Below the pieces are notes generated by a model. It was not told where the DNA came from. It was given only the letters and a program-made list of their open reading frames with translations, and did not search any database. 64,000 nt of DNA from Gambelia wislizenii (Eukaryota > Chordata > Lepidosauria > Squamata > Crotaphytidae): contig JAUMIR010000005.1 in assembly GCA_030847615.1 (NCBI GenBank), positions 108,405,116 to 108,469,115 on the forward strand, given 5' to 3'. Below, piece by piece: positions 1-10,053 of the stretch (its first letter is position 1; every line of letters starts with the position of its first letter). A program made the translations under genes and the position numbers.

Positions 1-844
1 TTTTTCTTCCCTCCCTAAACTCATCTCCATGATGTTTACCCCTTGAAAGCACTAAGCAAGGTTTGGGCTGGTTCACTGGTTGCGATGTCTAACCAAAACG
101 TGTCATTTCCCTCTTATTTCATTAAAGCTTTATACACCTAAAGAGCAAAAAGAACTGGACAGGGATAGGAAATGTGTTTTAAATGTGCATTAGTTATTTC
201 TTTCCAATTTACAAAAATGCAACACTTCTAAATCATGAGATATTGCATTAATTGGATATACCAAAAGTAAATGAAGAGAACAACATATGGACATGTTAAA
301 CCCAAGCATCACTTTCCTTGGCCAATAAACTGCACATTCCACAGGTTGCCAGTGAATAATTTAGGCCCTCACACCATTCAGATTTCCTTACTTAAGAGCT
401 ACTTCCTTGGAACATAATCCTGTGCCACTGGAGATCCATGAAGCTACTTGGTGGACTTCTAGTCCTAGCCAAACAAACCCCACAGGAATATGGCAAAGAT
501 AAAATGGGATCATTTCCATGTATGTTACCCTTAGAAGATATATGAACACACACACACACCGCATAGCGTAGCGTTGCATGGGGGGAGGTGATTTGATGGC
601 CTCACATGATAAGAAGCCTTTAAGTGGGTCACAGTGTCTCACACCATGATGTAGGAGATTTGGGACAGATAAGAGGCAATATAAGCAAAGGCCACCCCTT
701 CCCTCCTCTTTTGCATCAAATTAATCCACCCTCCCACCTCTGTCACAGTGTGAGTTTACTGGTCACTTACGGGCTGGGTAGGAATTCCCCCCCTTTTTTT
801 CCCTGTGTTTTTTCCCCCTATTCCACACTGTTACAAGGGAATTG
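1..844. other. Unassigned non-coding sequence
   Basis: No gene, RNA or repeat is recognised here. There is a short CA run near 547-560. Open frames are short and show no family motif. The right part may already belong to the Ngaro-like element whose terminal region follows, but no domain is visible in it. Confidence 0.5.
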
Positions 845-1345
845 GAGAATTGCCCTTAGGGTGGTGTCATAAAAAGGTGTCACCTGGCAGGTTGTTGGGG
901 AGATGGGGATTAGTTCAGCTTGTACCTATCACACCCCTTTTGGGTAAAGGATGGCTCTATCAAACTACCCTTGGGGGTCATGTGACATGTGGGGTGGAGA
1001 GTAGACTATCCTTGAGGCCAGTCCAAGGGTTGAACCCTCACCATACGTTATGTGGGTTGTGGTGTCTCATCCTAGGTTTTTGTCTTCTAGCAGATGGTGC
1101 CCGGGGGTAGTCCAATTATTGAGAACACCCCTGTGGCTCAGGAGTTTTGCCCAGGGAAGCTGGAAGGTAGCTCTGAGTGAGACCATCAGCTCCAGCTTTT
1201 CCTGCATTGGATCTCCCTCTAGTTTGCATATTCCAAGGAATAAAGATTAAATAGATGATAGAATAAATAAAGTTACCCCTATTTTAACCTAAGCCTTGTG
1301 TCTGGCCTCATTAATTCATGTGTTGATCATCAAAGGAATAAAAAT
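845..1345 (+). mobile_element. 3' terminal region of a Ngaro/DIRS-like retrotransposon (copy 1)
   Basis: This stretch aligns by eye with the sequence that follows the SGNH frame at 55.24-55.64 kb and with 16.35-16.74 kb. Shared blocks are a 'ctttgggctggcctgaaggttaaacc'-like block (here near 1010-1040), a 'ggctcaggtgttttgcccagggaag'-like block (near 1135-1160), an AATAAAG-type polyadenylation signal (near 1265) and an ending close to TGATCATCAAA (1323-1336). Copy 2 ends with almost the same TGATCATCAAA. No coding domain is left. Assignment to the Ngaro group rests on the copies at 14.8 and 54.3 kb, where tyrosine recombinase and SGNH domains precede the same terminal sequence. Confidence 0.55.
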
Positions 1346-2677
1346 ATGATAGATGTTAGACAGAGACACTACATTACTGAATCCAGAAAGAACCATTTAA
1401 AGAGTCCTTTAAACATTTCTTCATACTTATCCCTACTCCCCCTTAAGAATAATCAAACTCTGGGTTACAGAGTTTGAGGAGAAAAATGCCTTGGATTTTT
1501 TTTAAAAGAACTTGCTATATTGAAACCAATTAAGGCACTTTTAAAGTTGATATTTGGGGACCCCCGTTGATTTCCCCAGTGGAAGAATTCACACATTACA
1601 GAAGAAAAGGCATTTTAAACATCTATCTGCTACTTTCCTTCAGTTAAAAACCACCTGGCCTATAAAATTTAGTGACAGGATCTTCCCCAGGGTGCCATTT
1701 TTTGGACAAAGAAAACAAAAAGGAATGGAAGCTCTTTTTTTTGGCCTCAGTGGAGCTTACACAGCTTTCTCTGTCTCTTCCCCATCTGTTTGCCTGGCTC
1801 AACTTGGGGCATCAATATGTTTAAAGAAAGTTATAGTGTTTGCCCAACAGAACTTTGCAATCAGTAGGATTTTTTTGTCTCCTACATTTGTCTTGCACTA
1901 AAAGGGCAAAGGTGGGGGGAGACTTTTAATAAAGAAAAAAGTTTCATCTTTTCATTGTGCGGCAATAAAACTTTCAAGGACTTAACTAGATTGAAGAACT
2001 CTCTGTGTGTGTTAATGGAAGAAGACAATCGAATACCATGAAAGTGAATGCTTTAGAATAAACAGAAAAGATTTTATTTCCATTCTTCTGAAGTTTTCTG
2101 CTCCAGATAACAGCTAGTCTTGGATTTTACTCTCTGTCTTCTGACTCTGTCAAACATACCTCCTTTCTTTACAGCCAAGATGTGAATGAGCAAAGAGAAA
2201 CATTAGGTTAAACATATAAAGAGATATGCATCATGAAACATTCAGAAAAAAAGAAGTTTAAAACCCCTAGCAGTATAAAACCTAGCTGTATAAAGGATGC
2301 TGTAGTTTAAAAATACTCACAGTATTTTCCAAGTATATTGAAGAATGGAAATGGTGATAGAGAAGAAATAATCCTTGTCCAAAGAAGAGTATTATTCTTT
2401 ACTCAACCTGAAGTTGGAAGGGCAACTGAATAGGTGACCAAGGAAAATGTGGAAAACACCACACTATGGACTTATCTACACTATACCCCATTTTGTCCCC
2501 ATCTTCGAGCCCTGCAGTCCTGATGACAGAGTGTTTTTTCCCCATTCTGCACCTGGGCAGTCCTCATGACCCCCCAGGGGAAAGACGGGGCTACAACAGG
2601 AGGCAGACAGGGTAGGGCCCAATAAATTGTTACATTAAAATACCTGCTTCAATCCATTCCCACCAGGAAAAAAAATC
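1346..2677. other. Unassigned non-coding sequence
   Basis: AT-rich sequence with no recognisable domain or repeat. An open frame of 115 codons at 1554-1901 (+) resembles no known family, has no splice context and is best taken as chance. Confidence 0.5.
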
Positions 2678-2920
2678 AGAATGGGCACTGCAAGACTGCA
2701 GGAGCCTGTCCCAGCAGGCTGGCCCATCGCTGCAGCTGCCAGTCTCCTTTGCTCTCTCTGAAGGCAGAAAGGAGTTCTGAAGCATGTAAACAAGTCAGAT
2801 CACATGCAGGGGGTCTTGGTATCATGTCGAAGGCTAGCTTCCTGCCTTCAGAGAGAGCGAGAGAGACTGTGGAGGCTGCTGTGATGGGCCGGAATGCACA
2901 TCTGGACTTTCTCCCATTCT
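2678..2920. repeat. Foldback (inverted-repeat) element, about 243 bp
   Basis: The two ends are imperfect inverted copies. AGAATGGG at 2678-2685 pairs with CCCATTCT at 2913-2920. GGCCCATC near 2721 pairs with GATGGGCC near 2883. CTCTCTCTGAAGGCAG at 2752-2767 is a perfect inverted match to CTGCCTTCAGAGAGAG at 2842-2857. The spacer of about 75 bp is unpaired. No clear target-site duplication was found. It may be a non-autonomous DNA transposon; its superfamily is not determinable. Confidence 0.5.
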
Positions 2921-3145
2921 GCCAAGGTAACATGGGAGAAACAGGCCTGATCCATGGCCTGGGTACACCAGTGGGGGAGCCAGCATATCATGACTCATGT
3001 AGATGAGCTCTATAAGTTATGATTACAATGTGAACAGCTTGGTTTTGCCTTTTTAAAAGACTTGATGTTGTGCTCTGTCAGGTTGAAGCCTAGAAGTCAA
3101 ATTAACAAGGAAGGATTACATCTCTGTTTATCCAGTTCTATCCCC

Positions 3146-3192
3146 GCTGCTGCTGCTGCTGCTTCCTCCTCCTCCTCCTCCTCCTCCTCTTC
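3146..3192. repeat. Compound triplet microsatellite (CTG)n(CTC)n
   Basis: Six to seven CTG units are followed by about eight CCT units. On the minus strand it reads as poly-Glu and poly-Ala codons inside an 84-codon chance frame; there is no other sign of coding. Confidence 0.9.
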
Positions 3193-3745
3193 ACAGGGAA
3201 GCCAATTTTGATAGTTTTGACCATGCAAAAAATACTGGAATATGACTGTGTGACCCACATCAGTCAATGGTAACCCTTTTCCTTGGCAGAAATACATCTT
3301 TAAAAACATATTTATCACCCTTCCCCAAACCCCAAGGTGTTCTCCTCTCACTGTGTTAATCCCTCTTTAGTTGATGTTATGATCATTGTTAATGCTAAGG
3401 ACCCAAAGCATATGGAGCTGCTGTCACTTGAGTAATTATAGTGAAATTTCAGTTATTTGTGAGCTGTCCTATTTGATTGTGCATGGACTGTTTTAATCCT
3501 GGTGATATACTTCAAAATGGAGTTTTTAGCATTTTGAGAATAAGCAAATTCCCCTGGAGGGAAGAAACATTGTCCTAAATCCAATTGCATATCCCAACTA
3601 TGGAAGAGGCAAATACTGGGGAGCACCTAACATCCCAACTATAGCCAGACTTTTGAATCATTGCTGTGTGGATAAGTCAAAATGTATATAGATCATATTG
3701 ATTCAGTAGATCTACTCCAGTTAGAGATAGCAATAGGATTCACAT
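3193..3745. other. Unassigned non-coding sequence
   Basis: Nothing recognised on either strand. Confidence 0.5.
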
Positions 3746-3961
3746 GATTTTCAGACAACACTGTTATAGTGTTACTATTCCACTTTATTTGCTATGGCTT
3801 CCTCCAGTTGAATCCTGGGATTTGCAGTTTAGGGAGGGGCATTTTCAACTCTCAGCCAGAGATTTTAGGCCTCACTAAACTACAAACCCCAGAATTCCAC
3901 AGGAGGAAGCCAGAGCAGTTAAAGTGCAATAGTAACACTATAACAGTGTAGTCTGAAAATC
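3746..3961. mobile_element. Foldback MITE with about 40-bp terminal inverted repeats
   Basis: The left end begins GATTTTCAGACAACACTGTT and the right end is its inverted copy ending AACAGTGTAGTCTGAAAATC. Pairing continues inward through TATAGTGTTACTATT and again through TGGCTTCCTCC / GGAGGAAGCCA. The core carries a CTACAAACCCCAGAATTCC block that is also present in the MITE at 41420-41639. No convincing target-site duplication is seen. It has no coding capacity. A hAT-type origin is plausible but not shown. Confidence 0.7.
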
Positions 3962-4063
3962 TCGTTAGACTATTATATGCATTTCTCAGGAGGCTATCTT
4001 GAATGACAATCCAGTGGTGAGTCCCTGCCTTAGCATAATGTCCAGTATAATTTACCTTATGTA

Positions 4064-5362
4064 CTGTGTGTGTTAAGTGCCTGCAAGTCAACTTTGACTT
4101 ATAATGACCCTATGAATGAGACATCTCCAGGACACCCTATCTTCAACATCCCTGCTCAGGTCTTGCAGACTCATGTCTGTGGCTGCCTTGATTGAATCTA
4201 TCTGGAATGTAGTCTTCCTCTTTTCCTGTGTCCTTCGACCTTACCTAGCATTATTGTCTTTTCTAGTGAATAATGCCTTCTCATGATGTGGCCAAAGTAT
4301 GACAGTCTCTGTTTTGTCATTTTGGCTTCTAGGGAGAATTCAGGTTTGATTTGTTCTAGGACCCATTTATTCATCTTTTTTAGCAGTCCACATATCCCCA
4401 GAACTCTTCCCCAGCACCACATCTCAGATGAGTTGATTTTCTTCCTGTCAGCTTTCTTCACTGTTCATCTCTCACATCCAAACATAGTAATGGGAAATAC
4501 AATCTGTGGTATCACTAAGATTAGTGTCACACCTCCCTCCCCCTGTGCAGTTCAGCCTCCTCACACACACCCACTGCAGCCATTCAAGACAGTGTCTCAG
4601 ACAATCCTAACTTTAGTAATCAATGAAATGTCTGCACTTCAAGATCTTGTCTGGTTCTTTCATAGTTGCCATTCCAAATCCAAATCTTCTCCCAATTTCT
4701 TGACTGAAAACTTCATCCTGATTAATGACTGATCCAAGGTATGGAACGTCTTTAACTATTTCAATTTCTTCATCGTTTAATGTTATGTAAATCATCCATG
4801 GACATTATTTTGTCTTCTTAATGTTCAGCATTATACCTGCCTTGACACTTTCCTCCTTGACTTTCTTCAGTAATTGTTCCAGGTCTTTGCTATTTTCTAC
4901 TAGTAGTATGTTGCATCTGCTTATCGTAAATTGATGATTTTTCTTCCTCCAATTTTCACACCTCCTTCTTCCAATCTAGTCCTGCCTTGTGTATGATATC
5001 TTCTGCATATAAGTTGAACAGGTAGGGTGACAGAAGGCAGCCTTGCTGACCCCCTTTCCAGCTGGGAACCATTCTGTTTCTCCATATTCTGTTCTAACAA
5101 TAGCCTCTTGTCCTCAGTACAGGTTATGCATCAAGATAACAAAATGTTGTGGGACACCCAATTCTTTAAGAGCAGTCCATAGCTTTTTGTGATTTATGCA
5201 ATCAAAAGCTTTGATGTAATCTATAAAGCACAGGATGATTTTCTTTTGGAATTCTTTGGTACACTACATTATCCTGGATATATTTGCAATGTAATCCCTA
5301 GTGCATCTGAACCCCATTTGAACATCTGGGATTTCTAGCTCCATAAATGGTAGAAATCTTTG
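4064..5362 (-). mobile_element. Bov-B (RTE) LINE, 3' half
   Basis: Minus-strand translation gives the C-terminal part of a Bov-B reverse transcriptase. A block near 4198-4461 contains 'YFGHIMRRHYSLEKTIMLG', which matches the family's conserved 'YFGHLMRR..SLEK..MLGK' segment. The 3' end near 4064-4110 has the Bov-B/Sauria tail (agtcaactttgacttat). Upstream parts (to 5362) correspond to the finger/palm region. Frameshifts and stops are frequent, so it is dead. It continues at 10054 on the far side of a 4.7-kb insertion: the sequence ATCTTTG occurs at both junctions (5356-5362, 10054-10060) and the translation on one side resumes where the other stops. Confidence 0.85.
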
Positions 5363-5547
5363 TTAAGAGCAGGCACACCAGGTTGAACTGGGGTTTTTTT
5401 TCTGGGGGGGGAGCTCTCTCAGGCACTAACTCTCTGTAGGATGTTGTAGGCCAAAGGTTTTAAAAATGGGCAATTAACCAGAGTGACTCCAAGTGAAAGA
5501 AACCAGGTTGAGGACAAGATAATATTGCAGCAAAAACAATTGTTTTC

Positions 5548-5553
5548 TTTATT
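5548..5553 (-). promoter_or_regulatory. Polyadenylation signal of the LTR-like insert
   Basis: TTTATT on the plus strand, i.e. AATAAA on the minus strand, downstream of the minus-strand TATA box at 9069-9080 once the hAT is removed. Confidence 0.5.
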
Positions 5554-6191
5554 TAAAAGACAGAAAAACATAGCAATACAAACCAAGAGAAGTCTATATT
5601 CAATACAAGCAGTTTCTCAAAGTAAAAGAGGGGAAAAACAGTATGGGTGCTAAAATCCTACTCCTGACCAGTCTAAGGGGGGACAGGGACAGAGGGGTGT
5701 AGCTGAGCTTAAGGGCCTATAGTCTAACATGGTGATGGTGAACCTATGAAACATGTGTCACCACTGGCACACATAGCCGTCTGTGGTGACACACAGCCAG
5801 TACTCCTCCCCCTCCCCCACCCTCAACCTCACCACCCTCCCTAAAGTGACAATCGTGGCTTCAAAGCCCCGGTCACCATTTTATGGAAGCAGGAGGGGGG
5901 ATAAAAGTGGCAGGCAGGGCTACAAAGCCCCGGTTGCCACTGGGGGGAGGCTTTCCAGCCAGCACCCTCCATTTCCAAAGTCGCAATTGCGGCTTTGGGA
6001 AGGGAGGGTATCTGGTCGCTGGAGGGGGGAAGGTTATTCAGCCAGCACCCTCCCTTCCAAGGAGGTGGGAAAAAGGGAGCCAATTGGGGCCAGTCAGCTG
6101 TGCCCCGATTGGCTGCCCGGAACAGAGGGAAGGGACATCCAGCTGCATTTCTGGTGTGGCTGGATGATGCGGAGGCTGATGACGGGACCGG

Positions 6192-6200
6192 TATAAATAG
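6192..6200 (+). promoter_or_regulatory. TATA box upstream of the hAT transposase
   Basis: TATAAATAG in a GC-rich context, about 490 bp upstream of the first transposase ATG (6683) and inside the element. It is the only TATA-like motif noticed in that 5' region. Confidence 0.5.
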
Positions 6201-6682
6201 GCCGGCCCCAGCATGAAGCCTCCAGTTTGGCCCCAGTAGTGCAGATAGAGGCAGAACAAAAGGCAGTGGACGGCTGCCTCAGACACCCCCTGTGCCACCC
6301 CCTGCAGCCAGTGGCATTGCTGAGATAAGTGATTGCTGAGATAAGTGTGATAAGTGAGATCATTGCTAAGATAAGTGAGGGGAAGGCTGGGAGAGGGGAG
6401 GGCCTGTTGCATGCTATGGGTGCCATTTCCCACCATTAGAAATAGTGGCAGCCAGTTTAATTCACATAAGGAACAATATCTTGCTCCATAGTGCAGACTC
6501 CATTTCACCACTATTACTGTTGTGCATCCTTATTAACCCCTGTTTCTGCTTATTAACCCTGCCCTTTCCTAAAAGACTGTAACATGCACCATTTTGTGGC
6601 TAGTAAGGCTAGTTAAACCCCTAATTACCTGCAGGCCTAACAAGCGCTATCTATAATTCTATCTTCTGTCACTGCCCCCCCG

Positions 6683-8564
6683 ATGGAGAACCCCCCCCCA
6701 AAAAAACCACTAAGGTTAAGTAAAGGAAGTGATAGTAGCAGTGGCCAACCCTTTCAAGAGATATGGACCAAGATGTATGGCTTTATAGAAAAAAATGGCA
6801 GATCATTTTGTGTTCTATGTAATGAAACGGTAGTAAGCAGAATGTGGAATATAAACAGACATTTTGAAACCAATCATTCCCAGCTCTTGGGAAAAAGTGA
6901 GGATGAAAGGAAGGCATACATTTCCAGGCAGCTACAACTTTATAAGAGCCAATCTAATGCCATCTTTAAATTTATGAAAGGCTCTAGAAATTTAACATCT
7001 GCAAGTTTGAGCATTGCTCACTCTATAGCTCAGCATGGAAAAGCGCTCAGTGAGGGAGAATTTATTAAAGAAACTCTCCTAAAATGTGCACCAGTTCTAT
7101 TTCACAATATGCAGAATAAAGATGCAATTATTAAAAGAATATGTGAGTTACCACTCAGTAGAAATATCATAAAAGACCGAATAATGAGACTGAACACAAA
7201 TGTACAACATCAATTAGAGAGAGACCTAAGGAAGTGTAATTTTTTTCTATCTCTCTTGATGAAACTACTGATATCATATCACATGCTCAGTTGGCCATTA
7301 TTGGTCAATATTCTGATGGTCTCACAATGAGAGAAGAGTTGATAAAGTTAGTATCAGTGCCAACAAATACAGCAGGAAGTGAAATATGTAAGATTGTTCT
7401 ACAAACATTTTGTGACCTAAGCATTGATATCTCTAAAGTTGTGTCAGTGACGACAGATGGGGCACCAAATATGGTGGGGGAAAAAGTTGGATTTGTCAAA
7501 TTGTTTACAGAATCCAATTGTGCCTTTTCCTTGTATTATCCATCAGGAGGCTTTATGTGCCAAGGCAGGATTCACCGAGTTAAACGACTTAATGTCAGTT
7601 GTTACAAAAATAGTTAATTTAATGGCTGCTCGCCCCCTTCACAAGCAAGAATTTTTGGCACTTTTACAGGAGGTTGATTCCAGCTACAGTGGACTGCTGA
7701 TGTACAATAATGTAAGATGGCTGAGCTGAGGCAAAGTTCTTGAGCGCTTTGTGGAGTGCTTTGAAGAAATTAAGGTATTTCTTGATGATAAGGATCTGGG
7801 AAACTTTCCTCAGCTTAATGATGATAAGTGAGTCAACACCCTGATGTTTTTTACAGATCTCTCTGCTCATATTAATGAACTGAACTTAAAGTTACAAGGT
7901 TTTGGCAAAAGTATTGACGTTATGTTGGGATACATAAACGCTTTTTAAAGTAAAGTTAAAATTTTCAAGCGAGATGTAGAAACTAAAACTTATAAGTATT
8001 TTCCTCAAGTAGCAAAGTATTTTGAGAAGGCCATTGCAGAGTACAAAATGAACTGGAACTCTTGCATATGAAGTACCAGCATGTTTTAGACTCATTACTT
8101 GACCAGTTTAGTGATAGATTTAGTCAATTTAGAAGTCTAGAACAGACCATTACAATAATTAAGTATCCTGATGTAGTAGTCTACAGTAGTTTGGAATTAA
8201 ATGGTTTCCAATGGATGTAAATTGATGGTTTGGAGATGCAACTTGCAGAATTTCAAGACAGTATCTGGGCTCAGGTGTTTGTCGACTTGAGGTCAAAGTC
8301 TGAGATTCTGGAAAGGCGCCGCTTGGAGAATCAAGAGGAGTGCCACTACAGACAGGAAATGTGAAGTGCCTGGAACTGACTATCAGACACTTTTAGCACC
8401 CAGAAAAATATAGCAATGGCTTTACTCACAATTTTTCCCTCTACATACTTTTCTGAGACCTTATTCTCAGCATTAAATAATAGCAAAACCAACAAAAGAA
8501 ACAAATTGACAGATGAAGTTAGTAGCACTTGCTTGGGCCTGAAGTGTACAAAATACCAACCATA
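6683..8564 (+). pseudogene. hAT transposase pseudogene (ZBED/Charlie-like)
   Basis: The encoded protein would have cut and rejoined the element's ends in the nucleus. The first frame (215 codons from 6683) opens with a zinc-binding segment C43-x2-C46...H60-x4-H65, typical of the BED-like finger in hAT transposases. The catalytic region follows: 'SLDETTDI' (about 7250) carries the first conserved Asp motif and 'TTDGAPNMVG' (about 7450) the second. The C-terminal dimerisation block is seen as 'LTIFPSTYFSETLFSALN' (about 8420) and ends at a stop near 8564. A frameshift lies in a T run near 7240. Later the frame is broken by stops, for example near 7729 and 7830. Start chosen as the first ATG before the zinc finger. 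Confidence 0.88.
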
Positions 8565-9068
8565 AATTGAATAATTAGACAATTGAAATTCAGCAATGAA
8601 AAAGTCACTAATCGGCAGGTTAGTTAAAGAATTCCCCTCCCCCTCACTTATCTTAGTTCATTGCACCCCACACAAGTTAAATAATATCAAGAGCAACAAA
8701 AGAAACCGACTGACGTATGAACAAAGAAGTCACTAAGCAGGTAAGTTAAATAATTAGTTTTTGGTTTATTAAATACAATTATATATAACAATTATACATT
8801 TATGTTATTTAAACAATACATTATGCGAAATAATGTTTTTTTCCTCAGAGTGACAAACCACCTGAGTTATGCTCAGTTTTTTGGCGAAGTTCGACACATC
8901 AGGCTCAAAAGGTTGCCCATCACTGGTCTAACACATACATGGATTTTCTCACCCTCCTGATGCAAAGAAAATTCCAGGTCTTCTTGGCCAAAGCTTCTGG
9001 AAGGTAGAAGATGGGAGAAGAGAGAGAGAGAGAGAGGAGCCAGGAGACTGATCCTCTCCCTTTCTGGC

Positions 9069-9080
9069 TTTTATATAGCC
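9069..9080 (-). promoter_or_regulatory. TATA box of the LTR-like insert
   Basis: CTATATAAAAG on the minus strand, followed within about 40 bp (minus direction) by a (CT)n-rich stretch at 9019-9040. Its position upstream of the AATAAA signal supports an LTR in minus orientation. Confidence 0.5.
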
Positions 9081-9250
9081 CTTTTCTAATGTGGGGGTTG
9101 TTTCCTGGAGTGAATGAGACATCTCTGGGTGGGGAATGTTATTCTAATGGAGGGTTTGAAATGCACCATGTGCTTAGTGTGCTGTGTACAAAGGTCAGAT
9201 ATGTCCATGACCTCTTCCTTTCACCCTCTGGGCATTGGTAATGACTCTTA

Positions 9251-9618
9251 GGAGATTTTCACATGGGGCAATTATTCCCCTGAGAGATCGGGAGAGAAAT
9301 GGGGCTCTTCCGGGAGCAGAGCTCCGTTTTGCACGCCCCTTTCCTTCTCCCGATCTGACGTCGTCCTCACTCTGTGCTCTTCCATTTCTCTGCCAGTATC
9401 TTCCGTCATTTTTTAAGAACGAAGAACTTTCGTTATTAATAACTTTCGTTATTAAAAAATGACGGAAGATACTGGCAGAGAAATGGAAGCAGCACAGAGT
9501 GAGGATGACGTCAGATCGGGAGAAGGAAAGGGGCGTGCGAAACGGAGCTCTGCTCCCGGAAGAGCCCCATTTCTCTCCCGATCTCTCAGGGGAATAATTG
9601 CCCCGTATGAAAATCTCC
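9251..9618. mobile_element. Nearly perfect foldback MITE, 368 bp
   Basis: Two arms of about 166 bp (9251-9416 and 9453-9618) are inverted copies, differing by a few substitutions and one small indel (GCTCTT versus GCTGCTT), around a loop of about 36 bp. The ends read GGAGATTTTCA...TGAAAATCTCC. The 3-bp sequence TTA flanks both sides (9248-9250, 9619-9621), as in PIF/Harbinger-type TWA duplications. It lies within the LTR-like insert. A transcript would form a hairpin of more than 160 bp. The few arm differences suggest a recent insertion or arm homogenisation. The open frames across it on both strands are by-products of the palindrome. Confidence 0.88.
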
Positions 9619-10053
9619 TTAGATGGTCTAGGAGAGATGAACAATGGAGCTAAACGCCTTGAGACAATGCCAATCAGGTATCATCTCTGAAATCCAATCA
9701 GGGTAGCTCAATATCTCTGGAAGCCACAGAATACCTCATAATGGGGAGTGTATAACATGCTGAGCTAGTTTGTGAAGGTATCCTTTCAGTGGAGAGAAGC
9801 AAAGCAGTTAGGCATTGATTGTTATCCTGAACATATCAATGGGACCATTTCCTTGTCACATGAAGAGGAAGTTCCACTTTATACTTTAAAATGAGGTCAT
9901 ACTTATCTAAGTTGGGCAGGGATTTAGCCTTTTGCCCTACCCTTTACAATATATGTCTCTTACTATGTGTGCAGACTCTGACAATAGGGAGCTTCCTGCC
10001 TTAAGTATCAAAAGTCTATTTGCAATTCATATTTGTCAGGCATAATTCATAAT

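Larger units (their letters stand above)
5730..8925 (+). mobile_element. hAT DNA transposon, complete ends, inactive
   Basis: The ends are inverted: TGGTGATGGTGAACCT at 5730-5745 and AGGTTGCCCATCACTG at 8910-8925, whose complement is CAGTGATGGGCAACCT. An identical 8-bp sequence, GTCTAACA, flanks both ends (5722-5729 and 8926-8933), which is the target duplication length expected of hAT elements. The 3196-bp body holds a transposase gene broken by frameshifts and stops. GATAAGTGA-type repeats lie near 6325-6380, and CACTTATCTTA (the complement) near 8645, as sub-terminal repeats would. It sits in the LTR-like insert. The TIR resembles the Charlie-type hAT group by inspection; the subfamily is not assigned. 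Confidence 0.92.
5363..10053 (-). mobile_element. LTR-like insertion inside Bov-B, enlarged by nested hAT and MITE
   Basis: This block interrupts the Bov-B at one point and is bounded by a 7-bp direct repeat ATCTTTG. Without the nested hAT and foldback MITE about 1.1 kb remains. Read on the minus strand that remainder has a TATA box (CTATATAAAAG, 9069-9080), then about 320 net bases, then an AATAAA signal (complement of 5548-5553): the spacing of a U3-R-U5 LTR. The low end starts TGTTAAGAG and a TGTCAGAG-like complement lies near 9975-9983, but the exact LTR ends do not coincide with the direct repeat. No internal genes are seen, so a solo LTR is the best reading; ERV and Gypsy origins are not separated. 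Confidence 0.5.

Noticed and set aside
3097..3351. 84-codon frame with poly-Glu and poly-Ala
   Set aside because: Produced by the CTG/CTC microsatellite; no protein family fits.
6038..6511. 157-codon minus-strand frame opposite the hAT 5' region
   Set aside because: Antisense shadow in the GC-rich non-coding part of the hAT element; no domain.
9195..9653. Frames of 149 and 64 codons over the foldback MITE
   Set aside because: They mirror each other because the DNA is palindromic; no independent coding evidence.
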